Assembly (NCBI RefSeq): GCF_000346465.2
Contig: NC_034009.1
Coordinates: 17,587,077 to 17,651,076, forward strand
Length of the DNA stretch: 64,000 bases
Reading direction: 5' to 3'
Origin: Prunus persica
Lineage: Eukaryota > Streptophyta > Magnoliopsida > Rosales > Rosaceae
Shown here: positions 39,948-50,960 of the stretch, one piece after another
How the letters are laid out: every line of letters starts with the position of its first letter
Position numbering within the stretch: the stretch's first letter is position 1
The notes under the pieces: generated by a model
What the model saw: only the letters and a program-made list of their open reading frames with translations
Told to the model about the DNA's origin: nothing
Database searches by the model: none
Program-made: the position numbers and the translations under genes

Positions 39948-40587
39948 TTGATGGCAAGCCCAAAATTCGCCATTCCATTTTCTTTAATTAAACATTTAAG
40001 GCAAGATGCTTAGATTGTCTATCATCTAACAGTCCGGATTTGAATAGTACTGTAAGCATATGTAACCCATCAATAATGAAATATGTCGGCCTTCCAGTCA
40101 CCAACCTTTCTTGCCCTCCCAATTCCGAATATCACTGTGTTCTTGCATTCGGGTTCAACCCCGAGCACAACGACTATAAAGTAGTGAGGTTAGTAACGAT
40201 TTATCGGCAGCACTACATTGAAGTGGAGGTTTACAGTTTAAGTACACACTCTTGGAAGAGCATTGGTGTACTTCCTACTTGGATAATTTCCATGGATTGG
40301 AGTTTTGGACATGCAGTTTCTAATGGGGTAGCATACTGGATTATGCGAGCGGAAAAGGATTATATCTTTCATCTTGTGTTGTTAGATACCGGCAGTGAGG
40401 TATTTGAAAGTGTTACTGCCAGAGGCTATTTGGGAGAGCCTTAATGTTGATATTTCCAATGACATTCAGCCTTACAATGAGTCAATTTTCTTATTGAAAA
40501 GTGAGCTAGACTACCGCGTCGACGTATGGGTTCTCCAGGAAAAGTGTTTAAACAAGCTGCACATTGTTTGGTTTCCTGCTAAGAAGC

Positions 40588-40750
40588 ACGGATACGCACG
40601 GAGACCAGCGTATCCCGTGTCGGATATGCACGGAGACACGATACGCAGAGGATACACTGAGATACACACGGGATACGTATCCGAGTCAACGGATACGGTC
40701 AATCACAAAGGGATACGCGTATCTGTTACGTATCCCAATTTGAAGATACG
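40588..40750. repeat. hAT left subterminal GATACG array
   Basis: About a dozen GGATACG/CGTATCC copies in both orientations; the matching array lies at 43745-43835. Such arrays bind transposase in Ac-type elements; binding here is inference. Confidence 0.85.
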
Positions 40751-41502
40751 ATTTAGGAAATAATTTCGAAAAAAAAATAGAATTTGACATAACTAGGAAG
40801 TCCTGAACAACACGGGATACCTGTTTTGTTTTGAAACTTTGAAGATCTTTTCCTAATTCCGACAGATCTTCATCTTCTTTATATAAATATATGGGCATAA
40901 CCATACCACCACCCATCAATTCATCTTCTTCTTCACCAAAAAATAAAAGAAGCCTGGTTCTTCAATTTGTCTTCATCTGGTGGTCGTGGTTCAATATAAA
41001 ATATGCTCTTTCTGTGTTTTTGGAGCCGTCGTCGGTATGTTCGCCTCTGTCTCTCTCTCTTTAGTGTTCTCTGGTCCAGCTTTGTATTTTGCCCTTATAC
41101 ACATATGTATATATATTATATTATATTTTTTACCAAGTTGCTCTGCCAGCAAGTTCACGTTCCTAGATTTCATATTATTATTATTATTAATGGCACAACT
41201 GATCTGTTAGTTAGAGGTTCTCTTATTATTAATATTATTATTATATTTCAAATTATCACATGGTATACCTACAAGTTCACATGTTCCACCTCCCTCCCTT
41301 CCACGTGACAACCAATTTGTTATAAAAAAAAAGAAAATTGTGGTTAGGTAATTAAATAATATTATATTTAATATGTTGAATTTTTTTTTTATATTCAGGA
41401 ACATGAGTTATCCGGATAATAATGATCGAGATAGATGATCATGCACCATTATGAAAGTATGTTAAAAGACTTGACAAGTTAGGAAAAGGAGGAGGAAATA
41501 CT

Positions 41503-43607
41503 ATGTTTGAATGCAATTATTGTCATAATACTTACAAAGGCTCCTACTCTAGAGTCAAGTTTCATTTGTCGAAAATATCGGGCGACGGGATTGCACCTTG
41601 CAAAAAGGTTACTGATGAAGTTTTTGCAGAAACGAAAAAACTTGTGAGAGAATGTGAACACCGGTTGAAAAGTGCAGCTCCAAGACAAGTGTCTTTGCCT
41701 AATACTAGTTCTTTACTTTGTTCTTCTGTGTCTAATGTTGAGGAAAAGAAGAGAAAGGGAATGAATGGGCCCCTTGATAGAGCTTTTCAAAATGAGGCTA
41801 GAGAACAATGTGATGCTGAAGTTGCAAGAATGTTTTATACAGGTGGATTGTCCTTCCACTTGGCAAGGAATCCACATTATCGAGACTCCTATTTTCGTGC
41901 TTCTACGCTTCCAGGATATGTTCCACCAGGTTACAATGCACTAAGAACTACTCTTTTGCAACAAGAGAAGAGGCACATTGAGCGATGTTTACAACCAATC
42001 AAGAGTACATGGAGCACTAAAGGTGCAAGTGTGTGCAGCGATGGGTGGACAGATTCACAAAGAAGACCACTTGTTAACATTATGGCAACTTGTGAAAGCG
42101 GACCTATGTTCTTGAAGGGAATTAATTGTGACGGAGAATACAAGGACAAACATTGTATTGCCAACTTTCTTATCGATGCCTTTAAGGAAATTGGTTATCA
42201 AAATGTGGTTCAAGTAATCACTGACAATGCACCAGTTTGTAGAGCTGCTGGATTACTTGTTGAGGCTAGATATCCCAATATCTTTTGGACACCATGTGTG
42301 GTTCACACTCTTAATCTTGCTTTGAAGAGCATATGTTCACCAAAACCAAATGACGATTGGTATGATAAATGTAGTTGGATTTCAGAGATTGCTGCTGATG
42401 TTGGGTCCATAAAAATTTTTATTGTGAACCATAATATGAGATTGACTATGTATAAGGACCACTGCAAATTGAAGCTGCTCTCTATTGCTGAAACAAGGTT
42501 TGCGTCTACACTTGTGATGATTAGAAGATTTAAGGAAGTAAAGGAAGGTCTAGAACAAATGGTGATTAGTCCAAACTGGTCTTTATATAAAGAGGATGAT
42601 GTTAGCCAAGCAAGAAGAGTGAAGGAAAAGATATTAGATGAATACTTTTTGGATGAGATTGATTATATACTTTCCTTTACAGCTTCTATATATGAGATGA
42701 TTAGGATGACTGACACAGACAAACCTTCTCTTCATTTGGTTTATGAGTGGTGGGATACCATGATAGAGAAGGTGAAGACAGCTATCTATAGGAAAGAGCA
42801 CAAGCAACTGCATGAAGAAAGCGACTTTTTTGATGTGGTGTATCAAATTATACTAGAGCGATGGACTAAGAGTAGCACACCATTCCATTGTTTGGCACAT
42901 TCTTTAAATCCTAAGTAAGTATTATGTCCTTATTTCCTTTTAAAGTATTTAATCTACTTTTTATACTGTGATAATTTTATAAAATAATATCACACTTTAC
43001 TTTTAGGTTTTATAGTCCAGAATGGCTGCAAGAGGATCTTAGTCGTGTTGCTCCACACCAAGATGCCGAGATTATAAGGGAAAGAAAAAAATGTCTTGAG
43101 AAATACTTTTTAGATGATCGGGCTAGAAGAAATATCAATGTGGAGTATGCCTCTTTTCCAATGTGCTTAGATGACTTTGGAGCTATTGATGCTATGAATG
43201 ATAGGTTTCACATGGAACTAATGGTGTGGTGGATTGTTCATGGATCTTCAACACCAAATCTCCAATCCATAGCTTTGAAGCTACTTGGACAACTTTGTTC
43301 CTCCTCGTGTTGTGAAAGAAATTGGAGTACATATAGTTTCATTCACTCTTTAAGAAGAAATAAGTTAACACCCCAAAGAGCTGAAGACTTGGTATTTGTG
43401 CATAATAATCTTCGTCTTTTATCAAGGAAGAGCCCAAGCTACAAAGAACGTGTTACTCAAATGAGGGATATTGGAGGAGATGGATTTGATAACTTGGGTG
43501 AAGAAGGTGTTGGGATACTTGAAATTGCTAACCTTTCTCTAGATGAACCATCATTGGAGGTTGCTTTATTTACTGGAGAAGACATTACAAATATTGTAGT
43601 TGATTGA
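41503..43607 (+). CDS. hAT transposase (BED finger, DUF659, C-terminal dimerisation domain)
   Basis: Exons 41503-42914 and 43007-43607 join in phase (AA|G) for 670 aa. The start ATG at 41503 sits inside the BED zinc finger (FECNYC, then FHLSKI). DUF659-type catalytic features are CSDGWTD and QVITDNAPVCRAAGLL. The hAT C-terminal dimerisation domain is WWIVHGSSTPNLQSIALKLL followed by CERNW. In the same frame upstream, codons for DHAPL then TGA (41452-41454) then KYVKRLDKLG suggest that the natural N-terminus is longer and that a conserved Trp codon has become TGA. The listed start would therefore give a protein lacking the first part of the finger. The protein excises and reinserts the element in the nucleus. 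Confidence 0.88.
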
Positions 43608-43866
43608 AATTTTTGTTTTGTTTTTTTAATTTTTCTAGAGTTTAAATTTGAATTTGATTGATGAATTTGAATTTTTATGTTAATTAAAATATGTTTTAAA
43701 TTATATATATTGTTATTATTATATTTTAATATAAATTTTTAATTACCGTATCCATGACGTATCGTATCCTAGTTTTTGGAGATTTGTCGTATCCCCGTGT
43801 CGTGTCGTATCGTATCGCCGTATCCGTATCTGTGCCCGTGCTTCTTAGGTTTCCTGGAAGGTCTCC

Positions 43867-46042
43867 TGACAGGACCCGAACTAAATTCCGCTTTGGAATT
43901 CGAGTCGAACCCTGTGCGTGTCCGACACTTGGTGAATCTCGGGCACAATTGACCTAATTGCCCTTCTAATTGAAATTTCAACCTTGACTCCTGCCGAAAA
44001 TTCGGTAGAATCTCCCCTGTAATTTGCTCAATCCCAAAATTTCCACCTGTCAGAACGAGCAAAATATCCACACAACCAACTACCAGCACTTCAATATACA
44101 TGCCAAAAGTTCCAATCTCACTCTAGGGCAATATATCAGAGCAATTCTAATAGTTTACAGAGGAATGAACCTTTTTACCAACCAACACTTTTGTAACAAT
44201 GAAGTGAGGAAGGCGAGATGGCCCGGTGGTGGATTTCCTGTGCACGCTAGAGCCTGGGGGCGCAAAACATTTGAAAATGTGAGTGGACAAAAATAAAGGT
44301 TCATAAAGTATCCTAAGAATATACTAACCTCCATTGTAAAAATAATTAAGTAAAACTGAATATATACTCTGTATTTGAAGTATACTAAACTCATGGCATT
44401 CACATGCTGAAATCAAGGTATTTATATATCTATATAAATATATATAAACGTATTCAAGATAAAACTTGCCTGAAAGCACTGAAATTAAAACTTGCATAAA
44501 AACACTGTACTCAAACTTGCATAAAAGCAATGTACTCAAACCTTACTTAAAAGCACTGCAATCAATTACAACTACCACTCGGATGTACCCCTGTAATTCC
44601 GTCAATTCCCCTGGCAGGTCTCGGCGACACACAGTCTATCCGAGCCGCAAACTGGCAGGATACAAGGGACTATAGTCAGCCTGATCCGCTGGCAGGTCTC
44701 GGTGACACACAGTCAACCCGAGCCGCAACCAGCAGGATACAGGGGACCGTAGTCAGCCTGATCCGCAATCCTGGCAGGTCTCGGTGACACCAAGTCACTC
44801 CGAGCTGCAAATACTGGCAGGTCTCGGGACACCAAGTCAATCCGAGCCGCAAATCCTGGCAGGTCTCGGTGACACCAAGTCAATCCGAGCCGCAAACTGG
44901 CAGGTCTTGGGACACCAAGTCAATCCGAGCCGCAAATCCTGGCAGGTCTCGGGACATCAAGTCAATCCGAGCAGCAAATCCTGGCACCCACGGTCCGAGC
45001 GATCCCGAAACTCGTGAGGCAAATGTCAAGTGCACTGACAAAACTAAGGGTAAACTGGATGTCGGTAGACATCAGCATAACTGAGGGTAATAACCATAGA
45101 TGAGTACTCACGGTGGTTTAAAATATATAACATTTCTGGAAAATCTGTTGAAGAACTGAATGTTTATTAAGTCAAGAACTCTGCTATCATCAGAAAATAT
45201 AAGGTTTCTAAAAAATCTGATAAATCTATGCATTTCTGTTAAATCTGAAACTGTACTGCCACTTTATCTGATATAAATCTCAAACTCTGCTTTCTGTAAC
45301 TCTTTAGCATATCAACTAAGCAGCATATAAATAAGATATTTAACTTCACAAGCATACTAGGAAAAATCACAATTAATAAAACTTATTCAAGATCAAATAA
45401 TAAAACTCATTTATATAAAATCATTTATGAAAGAAAGTCCACTCACTCTTGGTCCGAGCTAGCTAGACCTCCTGAAGGTCTCTCTTGAGGGCCTGCCTAG
45501 TCCCGGGTGCCTTACTCGACAAATTTGGAGAAGAATTGAGGGAGAACGAGCGACTTGAAGATCTGGTGAGCATCGTCAGTTCCGGCGTGATTTTCCGCCA
45601 GCGCAGGTCACGTCGCCGGCGGGGAAGGGTCGGGGAAGGAAGAGGACGTCTTCCCGGTCGTTTTGGTACCGGCCTCGCTCACAGTCGTGGTCGGTGGTCG
45701 GAGTTACAAGCTGAAGAAGGAGGAGGGGCGGAGAGGGAGGGAGGTCGGCGCGAGGAGAGAGAGAGAGCTGAGCAGGTTTTTATAAATCCAATTTTGAAAT
45801 ATTTACAGTTATGCCACTGAGACTCTTTTGACCATAACTCTCTTGCTACAACTCCGATTCGGGCCCACTACGTGTCTATGAACTCATTTCACCGTGCTTT
45901 ACGCAACGGTGTAAGTAGAATTGTCAAATTCCTTCTCGATCAAAAAGTCACCTTTTTCTTAATAAAATATTCCAAGGGCGAAATTGTCTTTTCACAAAAT
46001 AAAATATTCCTTAATTATGAATTTTTGGTTTGGGTTATTACA
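43867..46042. mobile_element. Solo LTR of about 2.2 kb, TSD TCTCC
   Basis: Begins TGACAGGACC and ends GGGTTATTACA, with a perfect 5-bp TSD TCTCC at 43862-43866 and 46043-46047. There is no internal coding region, PBS or PPT. It contains a tandem repeat at 44.6-45.0 kb. The length suggests a Ty3/Gypsy-type LTR; the superfamily is inference. Solo LTRs arise by LTR-LTR recombination. Confidence 0.85.
44611..44990. repeat. Tandem repeat inside the solo LTR
   Basis: About seven imperfect units built on ggcaggtctcgg, gacaccaagtcaatccgagc and gcaaatcct, with spacing of roughly 40-85 bp. Short ORFs here only translate the repeat. Confidence 0.85.
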
Positions 46043-46300
46043 TCTCCTGTACCGTTGGGCTTTAAAACGAATGATGAACTCCTTGTGAAGTACCGAAAGC
46101 ATGGTCGATGCCAATATCTGGCTATATACAATCTTCAAATGAAGCAGATCAACGAACCCAGAGTTACGTTACCGGTGCATTGTTATCTTGACAAATATGT
46201 GGATACTTATGTTCCAAGTTTACTCTTAATCAAGGATATTAGGGCACAAGAACTTAGAAGAATATCATGTGTATTTCCCTTATGCCGTGGAAGAAACTAA

Positions 46301-46600
46301 TTTTGAAGAAGTAGTGTCACCTTGTTTTTGTGTTTTTCGTTTTTTGGAGTTGCATTTGAGAAATGTTTTAATGGTTGGGTTGATTAATTTTATTACAGAT
46401 GCACTATTAATTTTATGTTTTTAATTGTTTTCAACATTTTAAATAAATCTTTTATGTTCTAGACCATTGTCACAGGTGAGTGATCATCAAACCCTAAGAA
46501 AGTGACAAAATCTTTAGCTTGGACTTCGTTGCAACCAGAAGTTAAGTACAAGAATACGAATGGAAACATTGAATAGGCCCGACTCTGGTTTGTGGAGAAC
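46301..46600. other. 3' flank of the F-box pseudogene
   Basis: AT-rich, no ORF; leads into the first copy of the duplicated block. Confidence 0.4.
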
Positions 46601-46607
46601 CCATACA

Positions 46608-47360
46608 ATTCCATGATAGCTAGGGAAGTAACACCTCTAAATTCAGGCTATCAGTTCACATGAAGGGGTTTCCGTACAAACACAACTTCGCCTCTAAATT
46701 CCGAAATCTAAAGGTCCAAAGTGAAAACACATAAAACCTCATGTTTGTGTTGTTAACCTTAAACTAAACTTAATTTGTAGCATTGGATCTATGAATGAAA
46801 TAAGTAGAACGTTCCATACACCATGACATTCCAAATCTGCAAAAAGTTTTAAATATGGTTCTAGTTCCACAGTACAGTAGAAAGATGAGTACTAAGATTA
46901 TTTGTGTTTTGAACACATTTGTTACCATCTACTCCATTGAAGAATGAAGATAGCAAACACATGAACCCATGTCTGTATGTATGTGCGCATGTAGAAATTT
47001 TTTTCTGCAAGTACAGATACTTACATTAACAGTTCGCATTTGATGCCAATCCGCAAGAACTTTTTGCCTCGAGTGCCAAGGAAGACCAAAAAGATTTTAG
47101 TGAATAATTAAACGAGAATAGGACATTTATATACGTCCATCAAGAGCAACATTAAGGCTTAGACAATTAAATCCATAAAACAGAAGAACAATGCACAGGC
47201 AAATACTACAAATTCAGGAGGCTTCCACACTTTTATGTAGTTGACCCAAAAAAAAAAATACATAGCCAGGGTACTATAACATTAAGAAAAGAAATGAATG
47301 AATTCAAAGCATAGCAGAACAAACAGAGGAAAATTTGAAAAGAAAATTGTGAATACCAAC
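46608..47360. repeat. Segmental duplication block A, copy 1
   Basis: Shares long, nearly identical stretches with 52676-53405 (for example ccatgatagctagggaag, gaaggggtttccgtac, catgaacccatgtctgt). No intact gene. It probably represents the 3' flank of the nucleoporin gene fragments. Confidence 0.88.
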
Positions 47361-47949
47361 TGATTTCTTGCCCAACATTCTGTTTGTACCCAATTTTGGT
47401 CGACGGGCCAAAAATGGTCTCAGGTTTTAAAAAGATATTTTAAAATAAAGCCAGGCCCATTAGCATTTGTTTCCTCAAACAATATTTCTATTCTCAATGT
47501 GAATGATACAATGCTATTATTCATTAATCAGATATGATTTCAAAAAACTCTTAATTTCCATGAAGGGAAAAAAAGCAAGCAGAAAGCATACCAGCAAAAT
47601 TCAAATATGCAAGGTGGTGTGCAATGGAAAGAAAGATAAAACATCTAGCAGCAGATTATGGCAAGAAACAGATTATCATGGGATTAAAATACTATGGATG
47701 TTCAGAAAATGGTGGAAAGAAAGGCGAAAAAGTAGTTGTAGAAAATAGTTTGTTTATACAAAATGATTGGTGTTTACATTTTGCGGAGAGGGGAAGGGGG
47801 ATCAAGGGAAATTCTCTACAACTAAAGACCTAAAGACAGAACATTAAAGAGACTTGCAATTCCAAGGTCACATTCTTCATATTCAAAACAAGAGCTTAAG
47901 ATTCAAGTTTCTTGTATCCGAGTCAGAAACTAGGTCAAATATAACCCAT
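47361..47949. other. Spacer between duplicated blocks
   Basis: Unique AT-rich sequence with short unsupported plus-strand ORFs at 47.5-47.8 kb. Confidence 0.4.
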
Positions 47950-48117
47950 TTACTTTGGCAATAAAAAGAAATAAAGTAGGAAATTTTGACAGAAATTAAA
48001 GAATTGTATTATAATCTTTTGCTGTAAAAAATGTTGTACATACAAAATGAATAAGGATCAGCCAGCTAGTCACTTGACTGTTCACCAACTCCAAAAAATC
48101 AGAATTTACAAAACTAA

Positions 48118-49005
48118 CTACATGTGTACATAAGTGGGAAGAAAAGGACTATGAATGAGACCAGCACCGTAGACACGAGGTGCTGCAACAGGAAAGCAAG
48201 GGCGACGGAGGATCACAGGAGCGGGCTGCCAATATCTTACGATTGTTGGGCTAATTCCATATAAGCAGCCTTGAGACATCCCAGCCACAGACCTAAACGT
48301 TGCGTTCATCTTGGAGAACACAGCGGCAGTCAACAAACTGTCCGAACCCGCTTGGTGAGCTTCACCGGAACGCTCCACATCAAGAAGCTTGGCCACCCTT
48401 GCCAATCCAATTTCACCGCCAAAGAATCCCCGGCAGTAGCGAGCCATGAATTTGACATCATAAATGGTGCCAAAAACTACACCAAGAGCCTTAGCAAACA
48501 TCACCACTGAATCGGGCAGAGGCTTTTGGGTCAAGAGCTTGAGCAAATAGGCCAGGTCATAAAGGCCATGAAAGCAAACCCATGTCAAATCATGCAACCC
48601 TCTGTGGATTCTAAGGACACGCAGAAACCCGAACACAAACTCCGCAACAGAAATCCCAAATTGCCCAAGTCTCGCAAAATCAAGACCGTTCCTTTTGAGT
48701 AGAGAAATGGAAGCGACAACATGAGGGTCAGATTTCTCATTGAACCCAGACAAGTGGAATTCCCAAGTTCCCCCAATGTTGCCATGGGCGTCGGACAGAG
48801 TGAATCCCAACTGGAGCAATTTGAGGGATTCAACATTGAATTTTACATCTTCATAACGTTGATCTTCGAGTGCGTCTCGGGGAGTGTCTCGAAGAAAGCC
48901 TGGAAATTCGGTATCGAAAGAGATGACGGGGAAGCGGTGCAGGCAGTGATCGAATTGAGACAATTCTTGATGGAAGTTGTGGGCCCAAACTCCTCTGATC
49001 TTCAT
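48118..49005 (-). CDS. CAF1: CCR4-associated factor 1 (CAF1) deadenylase, copy 1
   Basis: Intronless 295-aa ORF, usual for plant CAF1. The start is ATG at 49005 (MKIRGVWAHNF); the upstream in-frame extension only translates the CT microsatellite. DEDD nuclease residues are Asp31 and Glu33 in FDTEFPG, Asp in HGLYDLAYLLK, and Asp with its preceding His in AHQAGSDSLLT. CAF1 is the catalytic deadenylase of the CCR4-NOT complex, shortening mRNA poly(A) tails in the cytoplasm. Many plant CAF1 genes respond to stress, but nothing in this sequence shows that directly. The C-terminal tail after about residue 255 (ending YVHM) is lineage-specific. It is one of two copies differing at two residues. Confidence 0.92.
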   Translation of the reverse strand: MKIRGVWAHNFHQELSQFDHCLHRFPVISFDTEFPGFLRDTPRDALEDQRYEDVKFNVESLKLLQLGFTLSDAHGNIGGTWEFHLSGFNEKSDPHVVASISLLKRNGLDFARLGQFGISVAEFVFGFLRVLRIHRGLHDLTWVCFHGLYDLAYLLKLLTQKPLPDSVVMFAKALGVVFGTIYDVKFMARYCRGFFGGEIGLARVAKLLDVERSGEAHQAGSDSLLTAAVFSKMNATFRSVAGMSQGCLYGISPTIVRYWQPAPVILRRPCFPVAAPRVYGAGLIHSPFLPTYVHM

Positions 49006-49083
49006 GACTAGCAGTGTGAGAACAAAGAGCACAGAGCAGAGAGCAGAAAGCGAGCACAGAGTAGAGAGAAGAAAGCAGAGAAC

Positions 49084-49086
<3 letters not shown>

Positions 49087-49130
<44 letters not shown>
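49087..49130. repeat. (GA)n tract in the leader of CAF1 copy 1
   Basis: About 22 GA units (CT on the coding strand), about 80 bases upstream of the ATG. Confidence 0.9.
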
Positions 49131-49134
<4 letters not shown>

Positions 49135-49452
49135 GTTTGAAATTGAAAATGAAATTGAAGGGAAGAGAAGGTTATAGGATTTCATTCCTAAAGCTATAAG
49201 GATATCATTCCTAAAGCCATTAGGATTTCTTTCCTGAAGCTATTAGGAAACCCAACTCTGCTTTAACGCGGTTTAACTTACCGTTGCAAATGCTAACCCT
49301 AAGTTGGTTTCAAAAGAAGCGTTAATTTACTAAAATACCCCTAATGTGAATTTTGCCTAGAAAATAAAAGTAAGAAAAAGAACAACCTGTAATTAATTTG
49401 GAACGAAGGCAGCCAGCGTGAGCTCGTCTCCTCCATCTTCTTCATCATCTAC

Positions 49453-49455
<3 letters not shown>

Positions 49456-49510
<55 letters not shown>
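49456..49510. repeat. (TC)n microsatellite upstream of CAF1 copy 1
   Basis: About 27 TC units; the equivalent tract in copy 2 (57896-57920) is less than half as long. Confidence 0.9.
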
Positions 49511-49515
<5 letters not shown>

Positions 49516-49806
49516 CTTGGACAAAACGACTTCACTTTGACAAGCAAATGACTTTTCCTTTCCAATTCTATGGGCCTTTTTTTTTGTTGGGGTCCAATTC
49601 TATGGGGTTTTTTTTGGGCATTATGTCCAACAAATTCTTTTCATAATTTTCCTAATTAAAAATCAATCAGAGAATTTAATTTTATAGCCATATTGAAACA
49701 CGAGTTTAAAACTGTACATTTCAATACTATTCCATGCTGTAGTAACAATAGAAAAGGGAAGATTCAACTTCTCTTCTAATCTAGTGGATTCCGATTACTT
49801 AATTAC

Positions 49807-50476
49807 CTCTCCGAATCTAGTTTTCGAATGCAACCCGATTCTTACGAGCCTTAAAGTTAAGCTTTGAACTCATTGTATGATTTGGTTAAAATTTTGAGGA
49901 GATTAGATTAGTAAAGACACCGGATCGGAAAGTGGTAAGTTTCTTCTCTTCAAATACAAACCAACCTATTATCACTGCGCATTAGAATATGTACCCGGCT
50001 GCCAGGCTCGTCCATTACGCATTACCTTGTTCTGTTGTACAAGTTACAACTGAGTCACTATGAACTCACCCGCCACCTTCTCATCATCACGCAGGGACAG
50101 CAGCTGCTCAATCTCTCTGGGTCGATTAGATGAACTTCGGAAAACTTCTGTCATCCGCTGCTTGGCGTCCTTGATGGTGATCTTGTTGTCTACAAAAGAA
50201 ATTTCAAGAAACAATTACTCATCCGTATGATTATAATATTGCATCCATTACTCTATCCAGATGAGATGACCCCAGAAATTTAAAACGAAAATTGAACCCC
50301 TAAACAGCTTATGCTCTTAGATCGTGAAGAAGCGCAGAAGAATCAAGGGAGAAATGTAGGCAAAGAGAAGAAGAAGGAAAAAGAAAACGAAAGAGAGGAC
50401 ATACGGAGATCTAGGCTCGACGACGGCGACGACGACTTCACGACTTCACGGCCATAGAGACAGACACACAGAAGAA
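49807..50476. other. Unassigned region with an exon-like segment
   Basis: The minus strand at about 50050-50190 reads openly as DNKITIKDAKQRMTEVF and SNRPREIEQLLSLRDDEKVA, bounded by a donor-like site at its end. The family is unknown. The rest is AT-rich flank of the CAF1 copy. Confidence 0.3.
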
Positions 50477-50960
50477 GCAGCTATAGATATCAAATTTCTG
50501 ACTCTGAGAACGCAACTGAAAGCAATTACAAAGTCTAATAGACAACTCACATCATCCGTGTACACAATCAAGACACTTCTTAATGCTCTTAGTGCAGAAA
50601 GCTTCGAACTTGTAAGCAACGCCATTGAGTTTGCAGCCTTCATGTGATTTAACATGTTTAAGATAAAAAAAAGTATGAATCTTTTCCGGTTATAAAAAGA
50701 TCAGCATCATCTTTATGTTGGTAAATCTGAAAAACATTTGATTCTATAAGGAGCTGTGAGAGTTCTTTGAATGGTCCAGCACTGACTTCACAGCCTTCAA
50801 GCTCTCCTTCTAGATGATAATAAAGATCACTAAGTATCAAATAGTTTGCCACCTTCCCTGCACTGGAAAAAGATAATATATTCTTCATATGCAGCCAAAT
50901 GCATAATATGTGTTATTTATTGCTTCCATTTCAACATACTCTTATGAGAGATACACATTT
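50477..50960 (-). pseudogene. NUP188-like nucleoporin gene fragment (block C, copy 1)
   Basis: Minus-strand exon-like pieces read ANYLILSDLYYHLEGELEG, then GPFKELSQLLIESNVFQIYQ and, in a following piece, LNHMKAANSMALLTSSKLSA and LRALRSVLIVYTDD. I match this to the central part of the plant nucleoporin NUP188 (alternative: NUP205 relatives). The segment after ITGKDSYFFL is out of frame, and adjoining exons are absent. Duplicated at 55821-56306. Confidence 0.72.

Larger units (their letters stand above)
40579..43848 (+). mobile_element. hAT element, 3.3 kb, with 8-bp TSD GTTTCCTG
   Basis: Terminal inverted repeats are CTAAGAAGCACGG (left) and its complement at the right end. The perfect 8-bp TSD GTTTCCTG lies at 40571-40578 and 43849-43856. 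Subterminal regions (40590-40750 and 43745-43835) hold repeated GATACG/CGTATC motifs. It encodes one two-exon transposase. The size, TSD and transposase fit the hAT superfamily. Confidence 0.95.
34371..46300 (+). pseudogene. F-box/FBA-domain gene split by three transposable elements
   Basis: The 5' piece (34371-34586) starts with ATG and encodes an F-box (EEILIHILLRLPAKSLAPFM, VCKSWSDLI). The second piece (39948-40578) carries an F-box-associated domain (NPSIMKYVGLP, FGFNPEHNDYKVVR, VEVYSLSTHSWKSI, then VDVWVLQEKC). A 10-bp piece (43857-43866) and the 3' piece (46048-46300, PLGFKTNDELL, RCQYLAIYNLQMKQI) complete it. F-box proteins of this type are SCF E3 substrate receptors. Lesions beyond the insertions are an in-frame TAA at 39989-39991 and a 1-base frameshift near 40405-40415. 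The type resembles the large F-box/kelch-like and SLF-like families. Assignment to an S-locus is not supported here. Confidence 0.88.
47950..49806. repeat. Segmental duplication block B, copy 1 (CAF1 gene and flanks)
   Basis: Near-identical to 56414-58240, including 3' flank, coding region, CT-rich leader and upstream DNA. Differences are mostly microsatellite lengths and scattered substitutions. Confidence 0.92.

Noticed and set aside
41003..41404. Short ORFs between the hAT left end and its transposase
   Set aside because: AT-rich, overlapping on both strands; this is the leader of the transposase gene.
44784..45084. Overlapping ORFs in the solo LTR
   Set aside because: They are translations of the tandem repeat, repeated in two frames.
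34371..46300. Self-incompatibility locus (SLF/SFB with S-RNase)
   Set aside because: The F-box type and TE-rich setting are compatible, but no S-RNase gene and no diagnostic SFB features were seen.
49006..49185. Upstream extension of CAF1 copy 1 as a signal peptide (Leu/Ser-rich)
   Set aside because: It is the CT microsatellite read as LSLSLS; CAF1 proteins start at MKIRGVW.
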